64,000 nucleotides of DNA from Kytococcus sedentarius DSM 20547 (GTDB taxonomy: Bacteria > Actinomycetota > Actinomycetes > Actinomycetales > Dermatophilaceae): assembly GCF_000023925.1 (NCBI RefSeq), contig NC_013169.1, positions 1,054,001 to 1,118,000 on the forward strand, written 5' to 3'. This document shows, in pieces, positions 1 to 8,741 of this stretch. Numbering within the stretch: the stretch's first letter is position 1; the number at the start of each line of letters is the position of its first letter. The notes beneath the pieces are model-generated. The model ran no database searches. It saw nothing but the letters and a program-made list of their open reading frames with translations, and was not told the origin of the DNA. A program made the position numbers and the translations under genes.

Positions 1-1
1 G

Positions 2-211
2 GCAGCGTGGGCAGTGCCCCTGCTCGCGGTGGCTGCCCTCGCGCTCGCCCTGGTGCGGGGTCTCGACGGCTTCACCGAGGCGGCGGTGCTCGCCACAGGT
101 GGGCTCGTCGGCGTGTTGACGGTCCTGGCAGGGGTGATGGCGCACCGGGCTGCACGGCAGGCGAACCTCGCCGGCGGAGATGTCGCATCGCCGCCCGACT
201 CTCAGGCGTAG
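2..211 (+). CDS. C-terminal end of a membrane protein (partial)
   Basis: The reading frame is open from the window edge to a TAG at 209-211, giving about 69 residues. Two hydrophobic stretches (rich in Leu, Ala and Val) are separated by a short polar loop, so this is the last part of an integral membrane protein with at least two helices, ending in a polar tail. The family cannot be named from this fragment; the start lies outside the window. Confidence 0.5.
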   Translation, partial: AAWAVPLLAVAALALALVRGLDGFTEAAVLATGGLVGVLTVLAGVMAHRAARQANLAGGDVASPPDSQA

Positions 212-265
212 TGGTGTTGCGGCACTGGCATCGTGTCTGCAAGGTGCGGCTGAAGCCGGTGGGCG

Positions 266-498
266 TCAGTCCCACCCGCGGATGCGCACGATGACGACCA
301 AACCGATGAGGGAGACCACCACGAACGAGACGCAGAACCAGAGGAACCCCAGGTGGGAGAGCGGTCCCATGAACAGGATCAGCCACACCACGAGCATGCC
401 CAGGTTCCACCACCACGGGCGCGCATCTCCCACAGCCGAGCTTCCTGCGCCTCGGTGAGGGCGGCGACCTCTTCGGTGTCCAGGACGGTCGCCATCAT
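266..498 (-). pseudogene. small two-helix membrane protein, reading frame broken by one base
   Basis: On the minus strand a start at 498 (second ATG at 495) follows a GAGGTGGG ribosome-binding site. It opens a soluble N-terminus (MATVLDTEEVAALTEAQEAR, then LWEMRAR) that runs into a stop in its own frame. The frame one base away continues directly as WWWNLGMLVVWLILF and ends with a second helix and VRIRGWD, stop at 266. Adding one C to the short C run at 417-419 (G on the plus strand) restores one protein of about 77 residues with two membrane helices. Either the gene is broken or the sequence has an indel error. Function unknown. Confidence 0.55.
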
Positions 499-663
499 CG
501 AGAAGCGACCCACCTCGTGCAGCCCCACCGTGCATGTCAGGCTCCGGTTCACCGAGAGGGAGTAGTCCCCACCGTGCGGCCGGGCCATGGTGTGGTGTGG
601 CTTCGTGGCAGTACGCTCCCAATGGGTGGCGATCGTCACCGCGATGCCGTGAGAGGGGTGGCC

Positions 664-1194
664 GTGTCCGCACAGCAGGTGATGGGGCTCGGGGTCGGGG
701 CGGGTCTCGCCCTCGCGCTGGCATGGGGGTCGGCGGCGCTGCCGGACCCGCAGGTCCACCTGGCGTCCCACCCCGGGTCGACGACCGGCTTCTTCATGGA
801 CCGGGACCGGGACCGGGACCGCACTGTCCTGGACGGGGTGGGCACGCTGCACAACCGGTCCACGGCACCCGTCGAGGTCGTGGACCTCACCTACCCAGCC
901 GGTTCGGGTGTGGAGGTGGTCGACTTCTGGGCTACGGAGGACCCGGGTTGGCGCATCGGCGCCGGCTCCCTCGAGGAGACTCCGCCGCCGCCGGACGCCG
1001 ACCGCATCGTGCCCGCTGGCAGGGAGTCGGACCTGACGGTCGCGGCCCGGCTCACGGGGGAGGTGGAGTGTCCGGAGAGAGTGACACCCACGGTCATCCT
1101 CTCCTCCGGGGGGCGCGCGCGTGTGTTCGCGGACACCGCGGGGCTCGAGCTGCTTGTCGAGGGGTGCCCCGGGGTCGAGGCGGGCGAGGATTGA
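664..1194 (+). CDS. secreted or membrane-anchored hypothetical protein
   Basis: 176 residues. The GTG at 664 was chosen because GAGAGGGG at 651-658 sits just upstream; GTG codons at 649 and 658 are less well placed. An N-terminal hydrophobic segment (about residues 7-22, ending in an Ala-rich stretch) looks like a signal peptide or anchor. The rest is soluble, with a DRDRDRDR run encoded by GACCGG repeats near 799-822 and two Cys in the C-terminal half (VECPERV and VEGCPG) that could form a disulfide. The body resembles a small beta-sandwich but I recognise no family. Confidence 0.6.
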   Translation: MSAQQVMGLGVGAGLALALAWGSAALPDPQVHLASHPGSTTGFFMDRDRDRDRTVLDGVGTLHNRSTAPVEVVDLTYPAGSGVEVVDFWATEDPGWRIGAGSLEETPPPPDADRIVPAGRESDLTVAARLTGEVECPERVTPTVILSSGGRARVFADTAGLELLVEGCPGVEAGED

Positions 1195-1230
1195 CCCGTC
1201 CGGAGGCGCGTGCTCAGCCGGACGTCGCGC

Positions 1231-2022
1231 TCACTGGGCGGACCAGCCGCCGTCGATGACGAGGTTCGCGCCGGTCATCGAGGAGGAGTGGGGGCCGCAG
1301 AGGAACAGGGCGGCGTTGGCGATGGCCTCCACGGAGGCGAACTCCTTGAGGGCCTGCTTCTTGAGCAGCACCTTCTCGGCCACCTCGTCCTCGGTCATGT
1401 CGTGGCTGGCGGCTTGGTCCTTGATCTGCTGCTCCACCAGCGGGGTCCACACGTAGCCGGGGTTGATGCAGTTGCTCGTCACGCCGTGCGGCGCGCCCTC
1501 CAGGGCGGTCACCTTGCTCAGGCCCTCCAGGCCGTGCTTGGCCGAGACGTAGGCGCTCTTGTACTCACTCGCCCGGAGGCCGTGGGCGCTGGAGATGTTG
1601 ATGATGCGGCCCCACCCGGCGTCGTACATGTGGGGCAGTGCCGCGCGGGTGAGCAGGAAGGGCGCGGTGAGCATGAGCTTCTGGATGAGCTCCCACCTGG
1701 CCACATCGAACTCGTGGAGCGGCTGGACGTGCTGGATGCCTGCGTTGTTCACCAGCACGTCGACCTCCAAGGACAGCTCGGCCAGGGCACCGCTGTCGGA
1801 GAGGTCCAGCTCCCACGCCTCGGCGGTGCCGCCATCGGCCTCGATGCGGGCGACCACCTCGGCGAGCTTCTCGCCGTTGATGTCGGCGAGCACCACGTGC
1901 GCCCCGGCGCCGGCCAGGGCGGTGGCGATGCCCGAGCCCAACCCACCGGCGCCGCCGGTGACCAGGGCGCGCTTGCCGGCTAGCAGGTGCGGCGACGGGC
2001 TGGAGGCGGGGGAGGTGTCCAT
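1231..2022 (-). CDS. 3-hydroxybutyrate dehydrogenase (SDR family)
   Basis: 263 residues, the usual SDR length. Visible motifs are the NAD-binding TGGAGGLGSG, the NNAG motif, and the catalytic S...YVSAK. The segment HGLRASEYKSAYVSAKHG and the later CINPGYVWTPLVEQQI are typical of D-3-hydroxybutyrate dehydrogenases, which interconvert acetoacetate and 3-hydroxybutyrate with NAD in ketone body or polyhydroxybutyrate metabolism. The start is ATG at 2022, preceded seven bases upstream by a -10-like TAGACT with no ribosome-binding site, so the mRNA is probably leaderless. It stands alone. Exact substrate is inferred from motif similarity. Confidence 0.85.
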   Translation of the reverse strand: MDTSPASSPSPHLLAGKRALVTGGAGGLGSGIATALAGAGAHVVLADINGEKLAEVVARIEADGGTAEAWELDLSDSGALAELSLEVDVLVNNAGIQHVQPLHEFDVARWELIQKLMLTAPFLLTRAALPHMYDAGWGRIINISSAHGLRASEYKSAYVSAKHGLEGLSKVTALEGAPHGVTSNCINPGYVWTPLVEQQIKDQAASHDMTEDEVAEKVLLKKQALKEFASVEAIANAALFLCGPHSSSMTGANLVIDGGWSAQ

Positions 2023-2029
2023 GGGGGCG

Positions 2030-2035
2030 AGTCTA
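2030..2035 (-). promoter_or_regulatory. -10 box, probable leaderless promoter of the 3-hydroxybutyrate dehydrogenase
   Basis: TAGACT on the minus strand, seven bases before the ATG at 2022. No Shine-Dalgarno sequence lies between. It fits the recurrent TANNNT pattern in this window. Confidence 0.5.
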
Positions 2036-2244
2036 CGAAGGGTGCGGCCCGCACGTCGCGACACGGTGACGGTTTGGCAAGGATCCGACCAGGTTTCCTT
2101 GACCGAATCTTGACCACCGCGCACTGGCGTCGAGCGGCTCGGCCTCTGGAGCGGTCGCGGGAGCACATCGACCGCGCCAGTGGGTGAACGGGAGATAACG
2201 ATTCGGTCAGGGGATCACCAACGGCTGTCGGGGGCCTGTGGACA

Positions 2245-2261
2245 ACGCTCGCCACGAGCGT
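2245..2261. repeat. short inverted repeat upstream of the Tad operon
   Basis: ACGCTCG and CGAGCGT form a 7-bp stem with a 3-base loop, about 50 bases before the pilus ATPase start. It lies in the 291-base divergent region between the dehydrogenase and the Tad genes. It may be an operator or an mRNA leader hairpin. Nothing else recognisable is seen in this gap. Confidence 0.35.
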
Positions 2262-2313
2262 CCGCCAGATGCCTACCGTGCCGGATGTACCTGTTGGTCG
2301 ACCCGGAGATGCC

Positions 2314-3606
2314 ATGCCCCCCACGAGCGTCGAGGTGGATGCCCCCACGGCGGGCGCGTCCCGCAGCGTGCCCCGCGACGACCGCGTCACCGAACAGCTG
2401 TTGGAGGAGCGCGTGCGCGAGGTGGTCCGGCGCCGCGAGCTCGACCCGGATGCGGACCCCGCTGCCGTGCGGGAGGTGGTCGCCGAGGTGGTGGAGGCCC
2501 ACCAGCAGTCGGCGGGTGCGGGGCGCTCGAGCCTCCTGGCCGACGAGGAGGGGGTGCGCCGGCGCCTGGTCGATGCGGTGAGTGGCCTGGGGGAGCTGCA
2601 GCAGTACCTCGACGACCCGGAGGTCGAGGAGATCTGGGTGAACTCACCCTCCCACGTCTTCGTCGCCCGCGGCGGCCGGTCCGAGCTCACGCCGGTGCTC
2701 CTGACCGAACAGGAGGTGCAGGACCTGGTGGAGCGGATGCTCCGCAGCAGCGGGCGACGGCTCGACCTCAGCTCTCCCTTCGTGGATGCCTCCCTGCCGG
2801 GCGGCGAGCGTCTCCACGTGGCCATCCCGGACATCACGCGGCGGCACTGGGCGGTCAACATCCGCAAGTTCGTGGCCCGTGCCCAGCATCTCGAGGACCT
2901 CGTGGGACTGGGCAGCCTCACCGCACCCGCGGCCGCCTTCCTGCGGGCCGCGGTGGCCAGCGGGCTCAACATCCTGGTCTCCGGGGGCACCCAGGCCGGC
3001 AAGACCACACTGCTGAACTGCCTCGCCGCCGCCGTCCCGCCGCAGGAGCGGGTGGTGACGGCCGAGGAGGTGTTCGAGCTCCATGTGCCGCTGCGCGACA
3101 CCGTGGCGATGCAGTGCCGCCAGCCGAGCCTGGAGGGGACAGGTGAGATCACGCTGCGCCGCCTGGTGAAGGAGGCGCTGCGCATGCGTCCCTCGCGGGT
3201 CATCGTCGGCGAGGTGCGGCAGGAGGAGGCGCTGGACCTCCTCATCGGCCTGAACTCCGGCCTGCCCGGGATGGCGACGATCCACGCCAACGGTGCCCGC
3301 GAGGCCGTGCTGAAGATGTGCACGCTGCCCCTGTTGGCCGGACCGAACGTCTCGAGCTCGTTCGTGGTGCCGACGGTGGCCAACGCCATCGACGTGGTCG
3401 TCCACTGCGCGCTCGAGCGCGACGGCACGCGGCGGGTGCAGCAGATCTCCGCCCTGCCGGGTCGTGCCGAGGGGGACGTCATCGAGATCGCCGACCTGTT
3501 CACGCGCGTGGACGGGGAGCTGGTCCGCGGCGACGGGTTCCCGCCCCACGTCGAGCGGTTCGCCCGCGCCGGCTTCGACGTGCGCGACCTGCTGGGGGTG
3601 TCCTGA
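2314..3606 (+). CDS. tadA: TadA/CpaF-type pilus assembly ATPase
   Basis: 430 residues. This is the cytoplasmic hexameric ATPase that powers Tad (tight adherence) pilus assembly. The N-terminal region (1-85) is helical and variable. The secretion ATPase core follows, with Walker A GGTQAGKTT near residue 225, an Asp-box/His-box region, and Walker B IVGEVRQEEAL, then MATIHANGAREA, typical of CpaF. ATG 2314 is preferred over 2269 because a GGAG precedes it. The stop overlaps the next gene (TGATG). First gene of the operon; no TadZ/CpaE-like gene precedes it here. Confidence 0.93.
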   Translation: MPPTSVEVDAPTAGASRSVPRDDRVTEQLLEERVREVVRRRELDPDADPAAVREVVAEVVEAHQQSAGAGRSSLLADEEGVRRRLVDAVSGLGELQQYLDDPEVEEIWVNSPSHVFVARGGRSELTPVLLTEQEVQDLVERMLRSSGRRLDLSSPFVDASLPGGERLHVAIPDITRRHWAVNIRKFVARAQHLEDLVGLGSLTAPAAAFLRAAVASGLNILVSGGTQAGKTTLLNCLAAAVPPQERVVTAEEVFELHVPLRDTVAMQCRQPSLEGTGEITLRRLVKEALRMRPSRVIVGEVRQEEALDLLIGLNSGLPGMATIHANGAREAVLKMCTLPLLAGPNVSSSFVVPTVANAIDVVVHCALERDGTRRVQQISALPGRAEGDVIEIADLFTRVDGELVRGDGFPPHVERFARAGFDVRDLLGVS

Positions 3607-4466
3607 TGGGCATGCTGCTGGGCGCCACCCTCGGGCTCGGCCTGGCGCTGGTCTGGGACTCGTTCTGGCCCCGGCGCCCACGCGCACGCGTCACGCGGAC
3701 GACCTGGCAGGACCGGGTGTCCGACGACCTCGCGGTGGCGCGCTGGTCCGGTGTCACCCCGGGTGGCCTGGTGCTGGCGACGGCGGCACTGGGAGTCGTG
3801 ACCTTCGTGCTGACCGCTGGCCTCACCGGCGTGCTGCCCGTGGCGGCCGCCTTCGGCCTGATCGCCTCCGGCCTGCCGTGGGCGGTGCTCTCCGGCACCT
3901 CGCGGCGCCGCCGCAGCCGGCTGCGCGACGCGTGGCCGGACTGCGTGGACCACGTCGCCTCCGGCGTGCGGGCGGGTATGGCCCTGCCGGAGGCGCTCGC
4001 CCAGCTCGCGGTCCGCGGCCCCGAGGAGCTGCGGCCGGCCTTCGCCGGCTTCGCCCACGACTACCGGGCCACCGGGCGCTTCCACGTCTCCCTGGACGCC
4101 CTCAAGGAACGCCTCTCCGACCCGGTCGCGGACCGGCTGGTGGAGTCCCTCCGCATCGCCCGCGAGGTCGGCGGCAGCGACCTGGGTGTCGTGCTGCGGA
4201 CCCTCAGCTCGTTCCTGCGCGAGGAGGCCCACACCCGCTCGGAGATGGAGGCCCGCCAGAGCTGGACCGTCAACGCGGCCCGGCTGGGCCTGGCCGCGCC
4301 GTGGATCGTGCTGGCGATGCTGGCCACCCGCGGTGACTCACTGGCCGCCTACAACTCGACCACCGGGGCCCTGGTGCTGGTCTTGGGGGGCCTGGTCTCC
4401 GTGGGCGCCTACCTCCTCATGATGCGGCTGGGCCGCATCCCCCAGGCAGAGCGGGTGCTGCGATGA
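3606..4466 (+). CDS. tadB: TadB-type type II/IV secretion F-domain membrane protein
   Basis: 286 residues. Inner-membrane platform protein of the Tad pilus machine. Hydrophobic helices lie near the N-terminus (about 1-18 and 50-90) and in pairs at the C-terminus (about 225-280). The central cytoplasmic part carries the T2SSF pattern (DHVASGVRAGMALPEAL, then ESLRIAREVGGSDLGVVLRTL). Its start overlaps the tadA stop by one base and its end overlaps tadC (ATGA), so the genes are translationally coupled. A second ATG at 3612 is possible. Confidence 0.88.
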   Translation: MGMLLGATLGLGLALVWDSFWPRRPRARVTRTTWQDRVSDDLAVARWSGVTPGGLVLATAALGVVTFVLTAGLTGVLPVAAAFGLIASGLPWAVLSGTSRRRRSRLRDAWPDCVDHVASGVRAGMALPEALAQLAVRGPEELRPAFAGFAHDYRATGRFHVSLDALKERLSDPVADRLVESLRIAREVGGSDLGVVLRTLSSFLREEAHTRSEMEARQSWTVNAARLGLAAPWIVLAMLATRGDSLAAYNSTTGALVLVLGGLVSVGAYLLMMRLGRIPQAERVLR

Positions 4467-5392
4467 CCTGGTCCTGGCCCGGCGCTGCCCTCGGCCTGCT
4501 CGTGGGCCTGGGTCTGCTGCTCGTCGTCCACGGGGTGCCTCGTTGGCGCACCCCCAGCCTCGCGATGCGGGTGGACCCCTACGTGCGCGACGAACCGGCA
4601 CCCGCCCGCCTGTTCAACCTCGCGCCGCACGAGCAGCTCACCGTCCACCACCTCGTGGACCCGGTCACCCGGCGGCTGGGGGCCCGGCTGGGGGAGCTGC
4701 TGGGCGGCGAGGAGACCCTCGGGAGGCGCCTGGCCCGGGCCGGGCAGGTGCCCGACGTCCAGGGCTACCGGGCGCAGCAGGCCGTTCTCGGGTGTGTGCT
4801 CGCCGCCGCGGGAGCCGCGCTGGGGGTGCTGCTCTGGGGCAGTGGCAGGGCCGCGCCGCTGGTGGCCCCTGCGCTGGCGCTAGTGGGTGGGATTGCAGGG
4901 GTGATGCTGCGCGACCAGCTGCTCGCCCGCCGGGTGGCCCAGCGCGAACGCCGCGTCGTCGAGGAATTCCCCGCCGTCGCTGAGCTGCTGGCGCTCGCGG
5001 TCGCTGCCGGTGAGTCGGCCACGGCCGCCCTGGAGCGGGTCGCGCGCCTCAGCCGCGGCGAGCTCTCGCGGGAGCTGACCCAGGCCCTCGGGGAGGCCCG
5101 CACCGGGGCCAGCCTCCCGACCGCACTGGAGGGCATCGCCGAGCGCACCGAGGTGCCCAGCGTCGCCCGCTTCGTCGATGGGGTGATCATCGCCGTCGAG
5201 CGCGGCACCCCGTTGGCGGACGTGCTGCGTGCGCAGGCCACCGACGCCCGGGAGGCCGCGCGCCAGCACGTCATCGCCGAGGGCGGCCGGCGGGAGATCC
5301 TGATGATGATCCCGGTCGTCTTCTTCGTGCTGCCCGTCACGGTCGTCTTCGCCATGTACCCCGGTCTCGGCGCGCTGCAGGTGAACCTGTGA
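4463..5392 (+). CDS. tadC: TadC-type type II/IV secretion F-domain membrane protein
   Basis: 309 residues. Second platform protein of the Tad system, paired with TadB. It has an N-terminal membrane helix, a soluble part, a double helix near residues 105-145, an F-domain with EEFPAVAELLALAVAAGES and LARV-type repeats, and a C-terminal helix (MMIPVVFFVLPVTVVFAM). It starts four bases inside tadB (ATGA). Confidence 0.88.
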   Translation: MTWSWPGAALGLLVGLGLLLVVHGVPRWRTPSLAMRVDPYVRDEPAPARLFNLAPHEQLTVHHLVDPVTRRLGARLGELLGGEETLGRRLARAGQVPDVQGYRAQQAVLGCVLAAAGAALGVLLWGSGRAAPLVAPALALVGGIAGVMLRDQLLARRVAQRERRVVEEFPAVAELLALAVAAGESATAALERVARLSRGELSRELTQALGEARTGASLPTALEGIAERTEVPSVARFVDGVIIAVERGTPLADVLRAQATDAREAARQHVIAEGGRREILMMIPVVFFVLPVTVVFAMYPGLGALQVNL

Positions 5393-5617
5393 CGACCCAC
5401 CAGCCCCAGCCCCCGCCCTGCCCGCCGCCCGTGGGCACACCCGGTGCTGCGCGCCGTCCGGTGCAGGCCGGCGCCGCGCACCACCACCCCACAGACCCGG
5501 TCGCCTCTGCGGTGGCCGAGGGGGGCACCTGCTCCCCGCCCGCCCCCGGAGAGGGGCACGTCGGGGGGACCCCCTCCGGCGCACACCTGTCACACACCCC
5601 AGAGAAGGAGTCTGAGC

Positions 5618-5818
5618 ATGACCACCCTGCAGTCGATCTACGCCCGTCTGGTGACGGCCTACGCGCGCATGGCCGAGGACACCGAGCGCGGCGACGTCCC
5701 CGGCTGGGTCCTGATCACCATGATGACCGCGGGCATCGTCACCGCCCTGTGGGCGCTGGCCGGTCCGATGCTGAACAACCTGTTCACCTCGGCGGTCTCC
5801 GGGGTGCACGGCCCCTGA
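5618..5818 (+). CDS. Flp-like pilin subunit of the Tad pilus
   Basis: 66 residues. ATG at 5618 follows AGAAGGAG at 5603-5610 with 7-base spacing, the strongest ribosome-binding site in the operon, as expected for the major subunit. The short polar N-terminus (to ERGDVPG) precedes one long hydrophobic helix (WVLITMMTAGIVTALWALAG) and a short C-terminus (FTSAVSGVHGP). This is the actinobacterial Flp-like form. Processing by a prepilin peptidase near the Gly before WVLI is inferred; no peptidase gene is seen in this window. Confidence 0.75.
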   Translation: MTTLQSIYARLVTAYARMAEDTERGDVPGWVLITMMTAGIVTALWALAGPMLNNLFTSAVSGVHGP

Positions 5819-6201
5819 GGCGCACCGGCCCGCGCGAGCGGGGGGCCATCACCGCGGAGTTCGTCCTCACCAGCGTGGTGGCGATCTTCACGGTGATGGC
5901 CGTCCTCCAGCTCGCCTTTGCCCTGCACGTCAAGAACTCCCTGACCGCCTTCGCCGTCGAGGGCGCACGCCACGGCGCCCGGTCCGATGCGGGGCCGGGC
6001 GACGGCGTGCAGCGCGCCCGCTACCTCGCTGAGCGGGCCTCGGCGGGCCGCGCCGTCAGTGACGTCCGGCAGTCGCGCGACACCGTCGGCGGCCGGTCGG
6101 TGGTCGTCGTGGAGGTCACGGCCGACCTCCCGGTGCTGGGTCCGTGGGGCATCGGGGAGGACCTGACCGTCCGCGGCCGCGCGCTCCAGGAGGGCGAGTG
6201 A
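5815..6201 (+). CDS. TadE-like pseudopilin
   Basis: About 128 residues. It begins RRTGPRERGAITAEFVLT, the typical TadE N-terminus with the conserved Glu entering a hydrophobic helix (TSVVAIFTVMAVLQLAFAL), followed by a soluble domain with EGARHGAR. There is no ATG, GTG or TTG close upstream in this frame. The best placed codon is CTG at 5815, which overlaps the pilin stop (CTGA) and suggests translational coupling. The frame stays open back to a GTG at 5389 overlapping the tadC stop, but that stretch is Pro/His-rich and lies over the pilin gene in another frame. The start is therefore uncertain. Confidence 0.72.
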   Translation: MRRTGPRERGAITAEFVLTSVVAIFTVMAVLQLAFALHVKNSLTAFAVEGARHGARSDAGPGDGVQRARYLAERASAGRAVSDVRQSRDTVGGRSVVVVEVTADLPVLGPWGIGEDLTVRGRALQEGE

Positions 6202-6659
6202 ACCGATCACCCGGGCAGTCGCCCGCCACCCCGGTCGGCCCCGAGGACGGTGGCGCCATGGTCGAGTACACCGTCATCGTGGCCTTCGTCCTGGTGCCGA
6301 TGATCTACCTCATCGTGCTGCTGGCCAGCCTCCAGTCCGCCGCCTTCGCCAGCACCGCCTCGGCGCGGGAGGCCGCCCGGGTGGCCGTGGCGGAGGTGAC
6401 GGCGGGCCGGCCCGGTCCCGAGTCCTCGGCCCGGGCGGCGGCCGCGATGACGGGCGAGGACTTCGGCCACGACGCCAGCGTGGCCGAGCTGCGCTGCGCC
6501 GGCTGCGACGAGCCCACCCCGGAGGGGGCAGTCACGGCCACCACGGAGGTGACGGTGGAGCTCCCCGGTCTCGACCGCATCGGGGTCGACGGCCCGTCGG
6601 TCCTCACCTTCACCGCCACCCACACCGAGCCCCTCGACACCTACCGGGAGACCCGATGA
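6198..6659 (+). CDS. TadE/TadF-like pseudopilin
   Basis: 153 residues, GTG start at 6198 overlapping the previous stop (GTGA). A short polar N-terminus (SPATPVGPEDGGAMVEY) runs into a hydrophobic helix (TVIVAFVLVPMIYLIVLL) with the Glu of the TadE motif just before it. The remainder is a secreted domain with two close Cys (RCAGCDE). Minor pilin or assembly factor of the Tad system. It overlaps the next gene by four bases. Confidence 0.78.
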   Translation: MNRSPGQSPATPVGPEDGGAMVEYTVIVAFVLVPMIYLIVLLASLQSAAFASTASAREAARVAVAEVTAGRPGPESSARAAAAMTGEDFGHDASVAELRCAGCDEPTPEGAVTATTEVTVELPGLDRIGVDGPSVLTFTATHTEPLDTYRETR

Positions 6660-7165
6660 GGCACAGCCCCAGCAGCGACCAGCCGGCACCCGGGTGTGCG
6701 CCCCACGACGAGGGGGTGCGGAGAAGCACCGGGGAGCGCGGCGGCATCGGCCTGCTGCTCATGGGCTTCGTCGCCATCCTCACCAGCCTGCTGCTGGTCG
6801 GGATCGACACCACCAGCCTGTACCTGGCCCGCATCGAGACGCTGAACGCCGCCGACGCGGCCGCCCGGGGGGCGGCCGACGAGTTCTCCGAGGACGGCTA
6901 CTACGGCGACCAGGAGACTCTGCTCGACCCCGGCGCGGTCGACCGCGCCGCCCGGCAGTCCCTGGCGCGGCAGGTGCCCTCGTCCCGGATCGAGGCCTGG
7001 GAGGTCACCCGGGCCACACCCACGGGGGGCGGGCAGCAGGCGACGGTCCGGGTCACGAGTCGCCCGCGCTTCGCGGTGACCGGGCTCGTGCGTGGCTACG
7101 TGCCGGGCGGTGCCACGATCACCGTGGAGTCGACAGCGCGCGGTGGGAGTGGCCAGGCGCCCTGA
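6656..7165 (+). CDS. TadG-like pilus assembly protein (Rv3660c-neighbour type)
   Basis: 169 residues. Residues 25-50 hold GERGGIGLLLMGFVAILTSLLLVGID, the Tad-like Flp-related N-terminal helix. It is followed by LARIETLNAADAAARGAADEF, the usual pattern after the helix in actinobacterial TadG-like proteins. The rest is an extracytoplasmic beta-rich domain. Last gene of the seven-gene operon; it starts at ATG 6656 within the previous gene. Confidence 0.72.
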   Translation: MRHSPSSDQPAPGCAPHDEGVRRSTGERGGIGLLLMGFVAILTSLLLVGIDTTSLYLARIETLNAADAAARGAADEFSEDGYYGDQETLLDPGAVDRAARQSLARQVPSSRIEAWEVTRATPTGGGQQATVRVTSRPRFAVTGLVRGYVPGGATITVESTARGGSGQAP

Positions 7166-7305
7166 GGTCCGCGGGCCGGCGGGTGCTCCTGCTGCGGCCC
7201 TCCCGACCGGGGGAGTGAACCTCACGCGCGACCCAGGGGGGGTGGACCTCACGCGCTCCGCGTGGTGCCATGGACGGACGGAACACGACCACGAGGGGGA
7301 ACACC

Positions 7306-8586
7306 ATGCACACCGAGCTCACACGCCGTCAGTTCGCGGGGGTCTCAGCGGGAGCCCTGTCAGGCCTCGCCGTCGGGAACGCCCCGGCCACCGCGAGCAC
7401 GTCGGCCACCATGACCGCGCTCACCACGCCCGCAGCCCGCGCGGTCCGGCAGTGGCTCGACGCCCTCATCGGCAACACGGCCGTGGGTGCCGTAGTCAGC
7501 ATCCGGGGGGTCCATGGTGGGCTCGACCTCGCGGCGGGCCGCACCTCGCTCTCCACGGGGCGCGCGCGGGTCAACTGCCGGGGGCGCGTCGCCAGCATCA
7601 GCAAGATGATGGTGGCCACCGCCGCTCTGCAGGAGGTGCAGGCCAAGCGATGGACGCTGCGCACCACCATCGACGACGTCCTGCCCGGGCTGTGGCCGGG
7701 GCGGGGGAGGGTCACGCTGCAGCAGCTGCTCAGCCACACCTCCGGCATGCCGGACGCGCTCAACGAGATCACCCCGGGCAACAACATGTACGAGCTCTCG
7801 CCGGCGGTGCTCGAGCGGACCTGCAGCCAGCAGTTCACCGACGACCAGATCGTCAGGATCGCCCGGGGCATGCCCTGGCGCTTCCGGCCGGGGGAGGGCT
7901 ACTACTACTCGAACACCGGGTTCGTGGTGGTGGGCATGATGCTGGAGAGGGCCCACCGCACGGGTCTGGAGAAGTTGCTGCGTGACCGCGTCTTCACCCC
8001 TGGCGGGATGGGGCAGACCTCACTGGTGCGTGGGTACACCGCACCCACCCCGCAGCTGTACGACTACCTGGTGGAGGCCGTGGGGCGCTACCGGCTGGAG
8101 CGGGTCAACCTCAGCAGCTTCTCTGCGGCGGGCGCGGTGATGGCGACGACGGCCGACGTCACCGACTTCCTGTACAACCTGTTTCGCGGCAAGCTCCTGA
8201 GCCAGCACTTGGTGGACCGCATGTGCACCCCCGTGGACGCCTCCAGGGACCACTCCTACGGGCTGGGCATGCGCATCGTCCCCGATGACGTGAACGGCTC
8301 CGGCACGTTGTACGGCCACACCGGGTCCGGATGGGGGTCGGTCGCCCACGCACTGTCCACCCGGGACGGGCGCAAGCGGATGGCGTACATCTCCACCGGG
8401 CGTCCGTACTGGTGGGACGGCAAGGCCCGCAACGACCGCCACCGCAACGCCCTGCGCAAGGCCGCCCTGCGGGCCACGACCTCGCGCTCGGCGCTGCCCC
8501 GGACCGTGCCGATCAGCTCGTTGGACCCGCAGGTGGTCCAGGGCGCCCGTCGGTACGACGCCGAGGTGGGACCGCTCTTCGGGTGA
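7306..8586 (+). CDS. Tat-exported serine hydrolase, beta-lactamase/D-Ala-D-Ala carboxypeptidase fold (copy 1)
   Basis: 426 residues. A twin-arginine signal (TRRQFAGV) is followed by an Ala-rich stretch. The class C beta-lactamase-like fold shows SxxK as S97-I-S-K100, the Y-S-N motif in YYYSNTGF, and HTG in GHTGSGWGS. Such enzymes act outside the membrane on peptidoglycan peptides, beta-lactams or esters; the substrate here is unknown. ATG 7306 has GAGGGG at 7293-7298. The next gene is a close paralogue. Confidence 0.82.
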   Translation: MHTELTRRQFAGVSAGALSGLAVGNAPATASTSATMTALTTPAARAVRQWLDALIGNTAVGAVVSIRGVHGGLDLAAGRTSLSTGRARVNCRGRVASISKMMVATAALQEVQAKRWTLRTTIDDVLPGLWPGRGRVTLQQLLSHTSGMPDALNEITPGNNMYELSPAVLERTCSQQFTDDQIVRIARGMPWRFRPGEGYYYSNTGFVVVGMMLERAHRTGLEKLLRDRVFTPGGMGQTSLVRGYTAPTPQLYDYLVEAVGRYRLERVNLSSFSAAGAVMATTADVTDFLYNLFRGKLLSQHLVDRMCTPVDASRDHSYGLGMRIVPDDVNGSGTLYGHTGSGWGSVAHALSTRDGRKRMAYISTGRPYWWDGKARNDRHRNALRKAALRATTSRSALPRTVPISSLDPQVVQGARRYDAEVGPLFG

Positions 8587-8741
8587 CCTCAGGAGGGTTC
8601 GCCTCCCGCCGAGGACGACCCAGAGGGCCCCGGTGGACGGCCGCACGTCATCCTGTGGGTGGGTGGCGGTTCCCCGGGAGGCCACAGAGGATGAACATGC
8701 CCCAACCGGGTTGACCCAGGACTCAACGTGAGGAGTAAGAG

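Noticed and set aside
799-822. GACCGG repeat as a regulatory or phase-variable tract
   Set aside because: It is a hexamer in frame (encodes Asp-Arg), so length change would not shift the frame; only a coding repeat.
1980-4232. Long minus-strand open frame (750 codons) over the Tad genes
   Set aside because: Arg/Pro/Ser-rich translation with no domain; it mirrors tadA-tadB codons. High GC leaves antisense frames open.
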